Shown one piece after another: positions 28,391 through 36,405 of a stretch of 36,955 nucleotides of DNA. Positions within the stretch are counted from its first letter, which is position 1, and each line of letters opens with the position of its first letter. This stretch comes from a virus: IMG/VR virus record IMGVR_UViG_3300002231_000004, positions 1 through 36,955 of that record; one strand, written 5' to 3'. A program made the translations under genes and the position numbers. Below the pieces are notes generated by a model. The model was not told where the DNA came from. It ran no database searches and was given only the letters and a program-made list of their open reading frames with translations.

Positions 28391-30841
28391 TTACCTCCCC
28401 GTCGCGCCGAGAGCGCGCTTGTTTCGATTCATGAAATTGCGCATCCATCGGGCTTTTTGCTGTTCGTCACCGAAGGTCAGCGCAGGGTCTCCGACGAAGA
28501 TGATCGTCTGGGTGGGCTGCTGATTGCGCGTCGCCCTGGAGCCTGGGAGCCCCTGGCTGGGGCTGGACGTGCTCCCCGATCCGGTCGAGGTGGCGCCACT
28601 GGAGGGCTTCGCCGCGCTCGGTGCCACCAGCGATCCAGCCCCCTTGAGGAGACCGCCTACAGCGGCGAGGCCAGCCGCTGCTGCGAGTAGTCCGATCCCG
28701 TTGGCTGCGCCGCCAATCGTCCACAAGAGGGCGACGCCTTGCGCTGCGAAGAAGGCTGCGAGCTTGAAGGCCAGGTCGCCGAACGCCGAGAGGATGTTTG
28801 CGCCGAGGCTGGCGAGCGCATCCTGTGGAGCCGTCAGCACGTCGCTGAAGAGCTGCCCGATCGTCTGAGTCATCCCTTGCGCCAGACTCGTCGTGGTGGC
28901 CACTCGCTGCTTCAGCCAGGCGTCCTGCTGCTGCGCCTGTAGCTTCGCCAGGTCGGTCTGTTTTTTCATCGTGTCAGAGAGCTGGATCTCTAGCGCCATC
29001 CGCTGCTTCAGTCCGTCCATGATCTGCATCTGAGCAGCCGCCTGAGCCTGGAGCGCGGTCTTCTTTTTTGGGTCTGACGTCGCTAGAGCGAGCTGTCTGT
29101 TCTGTTCGATTAGAGCCTGGATCGCGCGGATCTCGATAGACGTGGCTGAGGCCGCCGCTGCAGCTGCCGCCCCTGCGTTCTGCACTCGCCGCCCGCTGGC
29201 CTGAGCGATCTTGTCCTGGAGCGCTTTGCGCTGGTGGGCGAGGTCGAGCAGCTTCTTCTCTTGTTGGAGGCCTGCTGCGACCTTTGAGAACGACGCCTTG
29301 ATCTTGGCGATCCGATCCTCTTCTCGGCCCCGCGCCACCGCGATCTTGACCTGCTCTCGCTGGAGGTCTCGCTGCTTTTTGAGCGCGAAGAAGATCCCAC
29401 GAAGCTTCTTGATCTGGCTCTGAGCGAGTTTGTCCTGGCGTTGCGCTACGATCAGGATGGCGCGCTTCACGATCTCCCGTGAAGCGGCGAGGGTTAGCTC
29501 CAGCTGGCGCGCCTTGACTCGGCCCTGGATCGTCGCTCGCTCTTCCTTCGAGGTCGCCAGCGACGCCGCGACCATGTCGCGCTGATCGGCGAACGTGGCG
29601 AGCAGTTTCTTTGCTGCAAAATCGCCCTTTTGAAGCTCCAGCCGCATCAGCTGGGCGCCCTTGCCCGAGCCTGTGATATTTCGCCCTAAGACCTTTGACA
29701 GCTCGTCGATCCTTGCGATCGAGCCGATCGTCTGAGAGAGGCCGCGGATCCCAAAACCAGCGAGGCTGGTCAGCGCCTCCCGCTGGAAGTTGCGGACCAG
29801 GCTGCGCGCTCGCGAGAGCCGGCCCTTGATCTCAGAGAGGGCCTCTTGCCTGGCGATAGCGCGGCGGGCTACTGCCTGCTCCGCCGCTATCTGTGCCGCA
29901 GTCCGCTTTTTGATTTCCTTCTTGGTAGCTGCGGTGATCTTCCGCTGAGTGCTCTTTGCCAGAAGCTCCGAGGCCCTCTGCATGTCCGCAAAGATCTTTG
30001 CCGCCGCGCGCGGCCCCTCCTTGATTGTCACAAAGATCGCAGCGACAAATTTCCCCACCCCTTGGAACCCGGCCTTTGCGGCGTTGAAGACCTTGAGGAG
30101 AGCTGGGGCTAGGACATCTCTCGCATCGTCGGAGAGGCTCTTGATGTCTTTCTTGAAGACCGTGAAGGGGTTGGCCTTCCCCACGTCACCGAGCTTGGCT
30201 TCTAATTTTCTCGCGTTCTCGGCGGATCCGAGGAGAGCCTGCATAACTGCGCGAGACCGCTGGGCGACCGTAAGGGTCGCCCCGCCGTGTGCGATGCTCG
30301 CCTTGGTGATGGCATTCTGAATGTCGAGGATAGACTTGTTTGTGTGGGCGATCTTGTTGATCACCCCCAGGTCGCGCTCCGTGATTTGGGCGCGCCTCAC
30401 CCTCGCGAGGACAGAGTCTTTCTCCTCACCTGTGGCCGCTGCGATGATGTTTGCATACCGGGCCGCTCTGGTGATGTCCTCCTCGGTGAATCCGAGCTGC
30501 CGGAGTTCTACCACATCGGCGAGTGCCTCGGCTGAGGAGCGCACGTCGTTGAGGATATCGCGATAGCCTCTGGCGTTGTCGGCCTGGACCTGCCAGATGC
30601 GCGCGCGGCCGAGCAGATCGAACCGATCCTGTGCGAGTTGGAGGACTTTTTCGAGCGCCTGGAACGCTACGACAATCCCGCCGACTGCGCCCGCTGCTAC
30701 AGCGGCAGCCTTCGCCATCGACTGCAGACGGCCTGCCCCGCCACCAAAAGCCTTGTCTGCCTTGTCCGCGACCTCGCCGAGCTTTTCTTCGGCAGGTCCG
30801 GTATCGAGGAGCAGCTTGAGGGTGAGATCTTCGACGGCCAT
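28391..30841 (-). CDS. Tape measure protein
   Basis: 816 residues, by far the most helical and repetitive gene product. The N-terminus MAVEDLTLKLLLDTGPAEEKLGEVADKADKAF is typical, then long Ala/Lys/Gln/Arg helices (about 300-680), one hydrophobic segment near 720-770 (AFKLAAFFAAQGVALLWTIGGAANGIGLLAAAAGLAAVGGLL), and a low-complexity Ser/Gly/Pro tail. Tape measure length scales with tail length at about 0.15 nm per residue, so a tail of roughly 120 nm is expected. Its ATG overlaps the stop of the GT chaperone product as TAATG. Confidence 0.9.
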   Translation of the reverse strand: MAVEDLTLKLLLDTGPAEEKLGEVADKADKAFGGGAGRLQSMAKAAAVAAGAVGGIVVAFQALEKVLQLAQDRFDLLGRARIWQVQADNARGYRDILNDVRSSAEALADVVELRQLGFTEEDITRAARYANIIAAATGEEKDSVLARVRRAQITERDLGVINKIAHTNKSILDIQNAITKASIAHGGATLTVAQRSRAVMQALLGSAENARKLEAKLGDVGKANPFTVFKKDIKSLSDDARDVLAPALLKVFNAAKAGFQGVGKFVAAIFVTIKEGPRAAAKIFADMQRASELLAKSTQRKITAATKKEIKKRTAAQIAAEQAVARRAIARQEALSEIKGRLSRARSLVRNFQREALTSLAGFGIRGLSQTIGSIARIDELSKVLGRNITGSGKGAQLMRLELQKGDFAAKKLLATFADQRDMVAASLATSKEERATIQGRVKARQLELTLAASREIVKRAILIVAQRQDKLAQSQIKKLRGIFFALKKQRDLQREQVKIAVARGREEDRIAKIKASFSKVAAGLQQEKKLLDLAHQRKALQDKIAQASGRRVQNAGAAAAAAASATSIEIRAIQALIEQNRQLALATSDPKKKTALQAQAAAQMQIMDGLKQRMALEIQLSDTMKKQTDLAKLQAQQQDAWLKQRVATTTSLAQGMTQTIGQLFSDVLTAPQDALASLGANILSAFGDLAFKLAAFFAAQGVALLWTIGGAANGIGLLAAAAGLAAVGGLLKGAGSLVAPSAAKPSSGATSTGSGSTSSPSQGLPGSRATRNQQPTQTIIFVGDPALTFGDEQQKARWMRNFMNRNKRALGATGR

Positions 30842-31628
30842 TACTGCCCCCCGTCTGAAGGCTGAGACTGCTTAGAGTACCACGCCTCGGCCTCTTCGCT
30901 CAGCGCGCCGCAGATGCGCATCGCGACGCGGTAGGCCGCTGTCTCGCCGGAGATCCCACGGGCGCGAGGGGTCACGCCTCTTCTGTGGGAGCCATACAGA
31001 TCGAGCGCCGCCTCTGTGTATGGGGCTTTGATCAGGGCCAGTGGGCAGCGCATGGTCTCGACACCTCCAAGATCATAGACGAAACGATCACGAGCAGGGA
31101 GGGGGCTTTTCTCGTCACACCCCCAGGCATCTCTCAGGGCCTGACCGCCTGGCCCTCGACACAGGCGGCAGTCGTTGCCGAGCTTGCGAACCTCCCGGAT
31201 ATAGGGCCAGAATGCTGCGGCCCTTAGTCCTTTCCCTCCACGTCGCTGACTGTGCTTTTCTCGATCAGGTACTCTCCGATCATCCCGATCTGTGGGGAGA
31301 GTGCGACCTGCGCGGCCTCCGTGAGTTGAAGAAGGCCCAGGCGATTCCGCTCGCGGAGCGGGTCACAGGGGGCAGGGTCCACAGCCTCCACACAGAGGGC
31401 GCCGAGCAGCTCATAGGCGCGCTCCATTTTGGCCGCGGCCTCGATGGTTCCGTCAGAGATCCTGCCCTCCGACGCCTCTGAGATCTCATCCTGTGAGACC
31501 CCCGCGAGCGCCATCGAGGCGGCGATCTGTGCCTGGGTTGGGTGCCGGTAGGTGTACGCGACACCGCCGGCCTCTACGACGTTTGCAGCGCCCTCAAGGC
31601 GGGCGATCAATTCCATGCTTGGAGCCAT
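30841..31628 (-). CDS. Tail assembly chaperone GT, made by -1 frameshift
   Basis: 262 residues if translated through the shift. The first 133 residues are those of the G-like protein (31224-31628). At GGGAAAG (31236-31230) the ribosome slips back one base and reads GGA CTA AGG, continuing without a stop to TAA at 30841. The second part is 129 residues (GLRAAAFWPYIREVRKLGND, and near the end ICGALSEEAEAWYSKQ). Lambda uses the same slippery heptamer to make gpGT, which recruits tail tube protein onto the tape measure. An ORF starting at 31053 would be only the tail of this frame. Confidence 0.85.
31203..31236 (-). promoter_or_regulatory. Programmed -1 frameshift signal
   Basis: Slippery site GGGAAAG (31236-31230) in phase G GGA AAG, then a five-base spacer, then a stem AGGGCC (31224-31219) / GGCCCT (31208-31203) with a ten-base loop. 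The zero-frame TAA (31226-31224) is two codons after the slip site. Heptamer, spacing and stem fit a canonical -1 stimulator and match the lambda G/GT signal. Confidence 0.9.
31224..31628 (-). CDS. Tail assembly chaperone G
   Basis: 134 residues. Helical, with a Leu-rich middle (SMELIARLEGAANVVEAGGVAYTYRHPTQAQIAASMALAGV, then AAKMERAYELLGALCVEAVDP). Between the major tail protein and the tape measure gene, as lambda G. AGGAGAG is upstream of ATG 31628. The last sense codons GAG GGA AAG GAC contain the slippery heptamer, so most ribosomes stop here and a few make the GT form. Sequence similarity to lambda G is not obvious by eye; the identification is from gene order and the frameshift signal. 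Confidence 0.8.
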   Translation of the reverse strand: MAPSMELIARLEGAANVVEAGGVAYTYRHPTQAQIAASMALAGVSQDEISEASEGRISDGTIEAAAKMERAYELLGALCVEAVDPAPCDPLRERNRLGLLQLTEAAQVALSPQIGMIGEYLIEKSTVSDVEGKD

Positions 31629-31637
31629 GGCTCTCTC

Positions 31638-33059
31638 CTAGAAGCGCACCAGTTGCGCCTTCTCAGGGTTGTTTGAATCGGTCTGGTCGTCACGAATGGC
31701 GAAGGTGGCATCGTAGTAGCGATGGCCCTCAACGTCCGTGGACTCAGCCGGGTCTTGGATCTGTGCCTTGCCGCCGATTGCAATCGCGGCAGTGACAGCG
31801 TTTCCGACCTGCACCGTGGCCAGCGCGTGGGTGCCGTTGGCCTCCCATGTCTCTTTGGGGGCCAGGCTCTGATTGCGATACACGAGCTTGAGGGTCGAGT
31901 CTCGCGTGGTGATAAACTGCCGCTGGCTCGCCGACGTGTCGCGCAGCTGCTGGCGCCCGTGTCCGAGGGTGAACTCGAAGCTATTGAGCGCCAGGGCGGT
32001 CGAGTTGAAATTGCTGCTCCCTGCCACGAAGGGCAGGGTCTTCTTCGCCGTCTGCTCGAAGTCGAAGGTGAAGCTGTCCTGCATGTCCCAGGCTTCGCCG
32101 TCGAACTCACAGGATGCCTCGACGTTCTTCCCGAAAGTCCCGAACACTCCGAAGGAACAGACACACCCCTGACACTCGACCAGCTGCACGTCCTGGAAAT
32201 ACAGGAACGTGTGGCTCTGGTGACCGGTGTCATCGGGCGTGAAGGTCTCGCCCATGAAGACCTCATCTGTAGGAGAGGGGGTGGCACTGAGCGCGGGAGA
32301 GATCGTCATGTAGTCGGTGTCAGCCGGGTCTACGTCATAGACCGCTATCACCTTCGCGGCCTCATTGTTGATCATGACCCAATCGCCCACAGACGGGAGG
32401 CTCCCCGCTGTGACGTTGACTGTCGTCGTGGAGTTGGCCGGGGATGTCCCGGCGTTGGCGATCACGAGCGTCCCAGCCGGGGCGCTGCGAGCGCCGAAGG
32501 CCCGGAGCAGGTGGGAATACACATCGAGGCGCGGGGTGTCGCCGTTGCCGTTCTCCTGGGTCAGGCCGGGAAGCTCGAATTTAAATGAGCCGGTGGCGGT
32601 CTTGAGGCCCTTGTTGGAACTCGGCATGTCAAGGGTTTGCCGCTCGAACTCTGCGCGGGGGAGGTTCTCGTAGCCCACAGAGACGGACACGTCGGAGGAT
32701 TGGACCACGCCGAAGAGGATGAAGGTCTCGGTGCCAGCCGGGGCCGCAGCCATCGTCTCTCCCACGTTGAGGGTGACGACGCCCAGTGATATCGTCGTCA
32801 GGGCCAGCGGGTAGACCTTGCCCTGGAGCGCCGCCGTCGCGGTGTTCGAGTAAAAATACACATAGAGATAATCGAAATCCCCATCAGCCATCGCGGCGAG
32901 GTTGTCGTTGTGCGTCGCCCCGCTGGTGGTGTCCACGAGGATCTTTGTGGTGGTGTTGACACCGCCGTCTGCGGTCAGGTTCCAGTTGGCTGTCCCCTGC
33001 GTGACCTCGGGACAGAACACCAGGCCGCCGATTTTGGTTGGTTTGAACGCGTTACTCAT
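31638..33059 (-). CDS. Major tail tube protein
   Basis: 473 residues, strand-rich. N-terminus AFKPTKIGGLVFCPEVTQGTANWNLTADGG; the middle DVSVSVGYENLPRAEFERQTLDMPSSNKGLKTATGSFKFELPG is typical of tail tube subunits. The length exceeds a simple tube protein, so an extra domain is likely (about 200-290, TLVIANAGTSPANSTTTVNVTAGSLPSVGDWVMIN). Leader GGAGGAGATAGACG is upstream of the ATG; the stop of the small upstream gene overlaps its start. It comes before the G/GT genes as in lambda. Confidence 0.8.
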   Translation of the reverse strand: MSNAFKPTKIGGLVFCPEVTQGTANWNLTADGGVNTTTKILVDTTSGATHNDNLAAMADGDFDYLYVYFYSNTATAALQGKVYPLALTTISLGVVTLNVGETMAAAPAGTETFILFGVVQSSDVSVSVGYENLPRAEFERQTLDMPSSNKGLKTATGSFKFELPGLTQENGNGDTPRLDVYSHLLRAFGARSAPAGTLVIANAGTSPANSTTTVNVTAGSLPSVGDWVMINNEAAKVIAVYDVDPADTDYMTISPALSATPSPTDEVFMGETFTPDDTGHQSHTFLYFQDVQLVECQGCVCSFGVFGTFGKNVEASCEFDGEAWDMQDSFTFDFEQTAKKTLPFVAGSSNFNSTALALNSFEFTLGHGRQQLRDTSASQRQFITTRDSTLKLVYRNQSLAPKETWEANGTHALATVQVGNAVTAAIAIGGKAQIQDPAESTDVEGHRYYDATFAIRDDQTDSNNPEKAQLVRF

Positions 33060-33213
33060 CGTCTATCTCCTCCGACTCATCGACGGTTTCAACGGGTTGT
33101 GACTCTTTTTGTGGAGCGGGTTGAGCGGGAGGCTTGGGCTGTTCTGCCTCGGCCTCTTGTCGCCGTCGCGCGGCCTCTGCCCGTCGCTCCATCTCACCGA
33201 TCTGTTTGCTCAT
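33052..33213 (-). CDS. Small charged protein between tail terminator and tube genes
   Basis: 53 residues: basic first half (MSKQIGEMERRAEAARRRQE), Pro/Gln middle, acidic end (ETVDESEEIDDE). ATG at 33213 overlaps the upstream TGA as ATGA and the TAA overlaps the tail tube ATG, so it is coupled on both sides. Too short to be called by default gene finders. Its opposed charge blocks suggest self-association or binding to a tail protein. Function unknown. Confidence 0.7.
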   Translation of the reverse strand: MSKQIGEMERRAEAARRRQEAEAEQPKPPAQPAPQKESQPVETVDESEEIDDE

Positions 33214-33626
33214 GGTTCATCCCACCTTGCGTTGAAGCGGACGCCCCAGACGAGGCGTTTGTCTTGTGGTGACCGTGTGATTGTTGGAGCGTCCCACCCG
33301 TAGAGCTGGCGGGCGACCGCCGTCGTGGGATAAACGAGCGCCTCGAACACTGCGCGCGCTCGGCTCTCGACGGTCTGGCTCTGGGTCTCCACAGAGGTGC
33401 GGAGTTCGGTGCCCACCTCGATGCGGAGCTGCCCGCGCCATTGCGCGGGGGAGAGCGCCAGGTCGGGCCAGGGCTGCGCGCCGGTCTCGTTGATAATCAG
33501 ATAACAGCCGTCGAAGTTGCCCCGACCTGCCGAGGCCAACGACCCATCACGCGGCTCTGCTGCCGCCGTGAGGCCAGCACCTTGAAGCGCCGAGTTGATG
33601 GCGGTGAGCAGCTGCGCGTAGGTCAT
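33210..33626 (-). CDS. Tail terminator-like protein
   Basis: 138 residues. The opening TYAQLLTAINSALQGAGL, the middle WRGQLRIEVGTELRTSVETQSQTVESRARAVFEALV and the end WGVRFNARWDEP follow the layout of phage tail terminator / minor tail proteins that cap the tube. Its place just before the tail tube gene also fits. Overlaps both neighbours. Sequence support is moderate. Confidence 0.55.
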   Translation of the reverse strand: MTYAQLLTAINSALQGAGLTAAAEPRDGSLASAGRGNFDGCYLIINETGAQPWPDLALSPAQWRGQLRIEVGTELRTSVETQSQTVESRARAVFEALVYPTTAVARQLYGWDAPTITRSPQDKRLVWGVRFNARWDEP

Positions 33627-34375
33627 CGAAACACTCGAATCCCCGAGAGGTGCTGCTCCTCCGTGGGAGCCTCCACGATCCCGTCGTCGTCGGTGTCGAT
33701 CAGCTGGCGGGACATGGCCGCCTCGAAGGCGCCCTGACCGAGCCGCTCAAACTGCTCGTGCTTGTAGACATCCTCCGAAAGCGCGGCGCCGTCGAAGGAA
33801 TTGTTGAGGAAAAAGTCTGACAGCGTCCAGTACTCATGGGCGCGACTGAACGTCTCAGGCAGGAACAGATCGCCCGCGTGGCGGCCGGTCTTTTGCTCGA
33901 CGAGCTGCGTGATGCGATCCCACGCGCGGGCTCGATACGCGGAGAAGTCGCTCTCCGTGCTCGGCAGCTGCGCCGTGAGATACGGGTGACGGGCTGTGAA
34001 ATCGGTGTCGGTCAGCTGGCTGGCGAAGCGCCGCCGGACGACCTCGAAATACGTGTCCCGGAGGTACGCCGCCGTGTTGAGTGACCACCGCGCGCGGTAG
34101 TACTCGCGGGTGCCAGAGCGTTGGTCTGAGCTGTACTGATAGGATCGGGGAAACGTCGCCGTGGTCCACGTCCGGGTGTAGGTGGCTGTGTGCCCAGAGG
34201 TGGTGATACCTGTGGACGTGGCCGCGACGAGTTCCGCACCACCGGGAGAGTAGATCGTGATCGTGTGCGTCCCGCTCAGCGTGATCGCCGCCTGCGTGAT
34301 CGGGTCAAGGAGACGCAGTAACAGCGAATCACTCTGACCCTGGACCACAACCTGCGGCATAGACGCACTCGACAT
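33623..34375 (-). CDS. Head-tail connector or tail completion protein
   Basis: 250 residues. N-terminal beta sandwich (VVVQGQSDSLLLRLLDPITQAAITLSGTHTITIYSPGGAEL) of the type found in phage structural proteins, then mixed helices including SDFSAYRARAWDRITQLVEQKTGR, resembling head-tail adaptor segments. Near the end HEYWTLSDFFLNNSFDG. In the neck-gene region. Exact role not fixed. Confidence 0.5.
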   Translation of the reverse strand: MSSASMPQVVVQGQSDSLLLRLLDPITQAAITLSGTHTITIYSPGGAELVAATSTGITTSGHTATYTRTWTTATFPRSYQYSSDQRSGTREYYRARWSLNTAAYLRDTYFEVVRRRFASQLTDTDFTARHPYLTAQLPSTESDFSAYRARAWDRITQLVEQKTGRHAGDLFLPETFSRAHEYWTLSDFFLNNSFDGAALSEDVYKHEQFERLGQGAFEAAMSRQLIDTDDDGIVEAPTEEQHLSGIRVFR

Positions 34376-34378
34376 GAT

Positions 34379-34861
34379 CTATTTCCCCTTGGCTTTGCTG
34401 GCCTTGCTGCCCTTCTTGGCGGCGGCCTGCTCGGCGAACTCTTGGAGGGTGAGCAGCTTGAGCTTGCCCCGCTGCTCTAGGCTCTCTGCGTACGGTCCGT
34501 ACTGGAGCAGCGCGTTGATTGCGGCGCGCGCGCTCAACTGCTCTGGTCCGGCGATCGTGATGTGCTCGCGGATGCCGAGGTACGTCCCATTCTCGATCAT
34601 GACGGGCTTGCCCACAGGCGCGACGATAAAGGTTCTCCGGCTCTCTTTGATGTGCCGTTTGCGACAGCCGATCAAGAACGAGAGGGCCTCATATCGCCAC
34701 TGTGGCGGGAGTTCGAGCGCTTCGTTGAGATCGAAGTCGTCGGACTTTTCCCACGCCTCCAACACCTCGCGGCGCTGGAGTTCGTCGCGTAGGGCGAGCC
34801 AGGCGCCACGAGCGCGTCCGTCAGATCGAGACAGAAATTCTTGGAGCAGAGAGTCTTGCAT
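34379..34861 (-). CDS. Hypothetical virion-region protein
   Basis: 160 residues. Helical and acidic N-terminal half (SRSDGRARGAWLALRDELQRREVLEAWEKSDDFDLNEALELPPQWRYEALSFLIGCRKRH), a beta part (TFIVAPVGKPVMIENGTYLGIREHITIAG) and a Lys-rich tail (AAKKGSKASKAKGK). A connector-associated or head protein is likely by position. A 6-bp hairpin (34874-34890) lies just upstream of its ATG. Confidence 0.55.
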   Translation of the reverse strand: MQDSLLQEFLSRSDGRARGAWLALRDELQRREVLEAWEKSDDFDLNEALELPPQWRYEALSFLIGCRKRHIKESRRTFIVAPVGKPVMIENGTYLGIREHITIAGPEQLSARAAINALLQYGPYAESLEQRGKLKLLTLQEFAEQAAAKKGSKASKAKGK

Positions 34862-34910
34862 TGGTTCGCCTATCGCCCGTCAATCGGGCGGTTGGGGTTG
34901 TGGCCGAGGG

Positions 34911-35270
34911 TTACGCCTTGGACGCTTCCCACTTCAAGCGGAATGTGTGCCCGCTCAGGTCGGTGGTGCCTGCAGCCTCGGAGCCATCGGCCGGATCGTA
35001 GACGATCAGCTTCTTGTTGGCGTAGTCGTAGAGCGCCACGTAGTCGAGCACATTCGCCGTCTCCTTAGGGGTGCCGCTCGCGTCGCCGACCTGCTCACAG
35101 ATCACGGAGTAGGGGTCGTTCCCCAAGCTCTCGTCGGTGGCCAGGTCGATCGCGAAGCCGCCCTGGACGTAAGACGCGGGGCCTACGGTGCTTGCGACGC
35201 CGCGCGCGATGCCGTCATTCTCGCCGCTGGCGAGGCTCTCGTTTGCTCTGAACACGGTTGTGGTTGCCAT
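34911..35270 (-). CDS. Probable capsid decoration or head accessory protein
   Basis: 119 residues. It directly follows the major capsid gene and its terminator. Beta-rich, Gly/Ala-rich, starting MATTTVFRANESLASGENDGIARGVASTVGPASYVQGG. This size and position are typical of head decoration proteins. GAGGAG lies about ten bases before the ATG. No specific motif, so decoration is an inference. Confidence 0.5.
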   Translation of the reverse strand: MATTTVFRANESLASGENDGIARGVASTVGPASYVQGGFAIDLATDESLGNDPYSVICEQVGDASGTPKETANVLDYVALYDYANKKLIVYDPADGSEAAGTTDLSGHTFRLKWEASKA

Positions 35271-35289
35271 GTCTCATCACTCCTCTGAA

Positions 35290-35328
35290 GAAAAAAGAAA
35301 AAGCGAAACACCCCGACTCATCGGGGTG
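35290..35328 (-). terminator. Strong intrinsic terminator after major capsid gene
   Basis: On the minus strand CACCCCGA pairs with TCGGGGTG (35328-35309) with a four-base loop, followed by TTTCGC and T-rich sequence (the A runs at 35290-35303 on the plus strand). An 8-bp GC-rich perfect stem with a T tract is a classic rho-independent terminator. It lies about 20 bases past the capsid stop and likely makes capsid mRNA more abundant than tail mRNA. Confidence 0.8.
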
Positions 35329-35346
35329 CGTCAGGTCAATCGCTCA

Positions 35347-36390
35347 TCAGGGAGCGGTGGTGGCCAGGCCGGTGATCGCGCTCTGGTGGTACGGGCTGGT
35401 ACAGCAGAGGTTGCCGTAGACTTTGAGCATCATGGCCTTCGAGTCCGTGCCGGTCTCGACCTTCTCGAAGCCGATCGGGCTGCCCTCATACATCATCTCC
35501 TCGTCCTGGAGAGGAAGCTCGTCCTCTGGGCGGTGATCGAGGAATCGGAACTCCAGATGGTCCGTGTTCACCATCCACACCTCGTCCGTCGGGACGGAGC
35601 GCATGTTGTAGATCGGGATGTCGAAGCCCGAATCGACGAAGCGCGGAGCGACGGATCCACCCACGCCACCGGGGGCGAAGCGGATGTCGCCAGAATACAG
35701 CGTCATGTAGCGTTGGAGCTGCAGGGTGCTCATCCACAGTTCGCAGTTTGGTCCGATTGCGCCGCGATTGTCGGCGTTTCGGACCAAGGTTCGCAGCATC
35801 GTCTTGGTCAGCGTGGCTGCGCCGCCTGCCACGATGTTCGCCTGCCACAGCGGCTGTCCGCCCTGGGCGATCGTCGCGTAGGTGTTGCCGGTCGAGAGAA
35901 ACGCCTTGAATCCGTCGATATCTTTGCCGCCGTTTCCGGTGCCGTCGGAGGCGAGCTGGTCGGCGATCGCGTCCATGATCGACTGGAGCGCATCCTTGAT
36001 CTGGCTGGTCATGGCGGGGATCGCGTTGCGGGTGGCGGCGCCACCAGTGGCGAGGCGGATCAGGTTGTCTGTCGCGACCATCTCGCCCACGCGTTTCCAC
36101 CCGATCGAGGCGTCGTCATAGGTCGGCTGCGTGGCGACCGGATACGCGTCACCAGCGCCGAAGGATGCGGCGCTTTTGCCCGCGACCTTCAGGCCCCACT
36201 CGCGGACGTAGCGGTTGTTGCCATCAGCGCCGCCGATGAAGACTTTGCCAGCTCGTCGCAGTCGCCCAAGCAGCGAGCGCTCAGGCGCGAACGAGTTGCC
36301 TTCACCCTCGCGAACGACGAGGTCAACGAACAGTTTGCCATAATTCTCGTGGAGCAGATCAGTAAGATCCGAAAATGCCATGTCAGCCAT
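35347..36390 (-). CDS. Major capsid protein (HK97 fold)
   Basis: 347 residues. It follows the scaffold-like gene and precedes a strong terminator. The sequence is typical of HK97-fold capsid proteins: a helical N-terminus, AIADQLASDGTGNGGKDIDGFKAFLSTG, then an LQRYMTLYSGD...PRFVDSGFDIPIYNMRSVP segment and a C-terminal FEKVETGTDSKAMMLKVYGNLCCTSPYHQSAI. The start ATG 36390 has AGGAG six bases upstream. There is no obvious cleavable delta domain, so the scaffold is likely separate. Expected the most abundant virion protein. Confidence 0.85.
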   Translation of the reverse strand: MADMAFSDLTDLLHENYGKLFVDLVVREGEGNSFAPERSLLGRLRRAGKVFIGGADGNNRYVREWGLKVAGKSAASFGAGDAYPVATQPTYDDASIGWKRVGEMVATDNLIRLATGGAATRNAIPAMTSQIKDALQSIMDAIADQLASDGTGNGGKDIDGFKAFLSTGNTYATIAQGGQPLWQANIVAGGAATLTKTMLRTLVRNADNRGAIGPNCELWMSTLQLQRYMTLYSGDIRFAPGGVGGSVAPRFVDSGFDIPIYNMRSVPTDEVWMVNTDHLEFRFLDHRPEDELPLQDEEMMYEGSPIGFEKVETGTDSKAMMLKVYGNLCCTSPYHQSAITGLATTAP

Positions 36391-36405
36391 GATGTTCTCC
36401 TGGGT

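Noticed and set aside
30841-31053. Independent 70-residue gene starting at 31053
   Set aside because: No ribosome site, and the frame continues open upstream to the GGGAAAG slip site, so it is the end of the GT fusion.
34874-34890. Hairpin CGCCCG/CGGGCG as a terminator
   Set aside because: Short stem and no T run on the minus strand; it lies in the leader of the gene at 34379.
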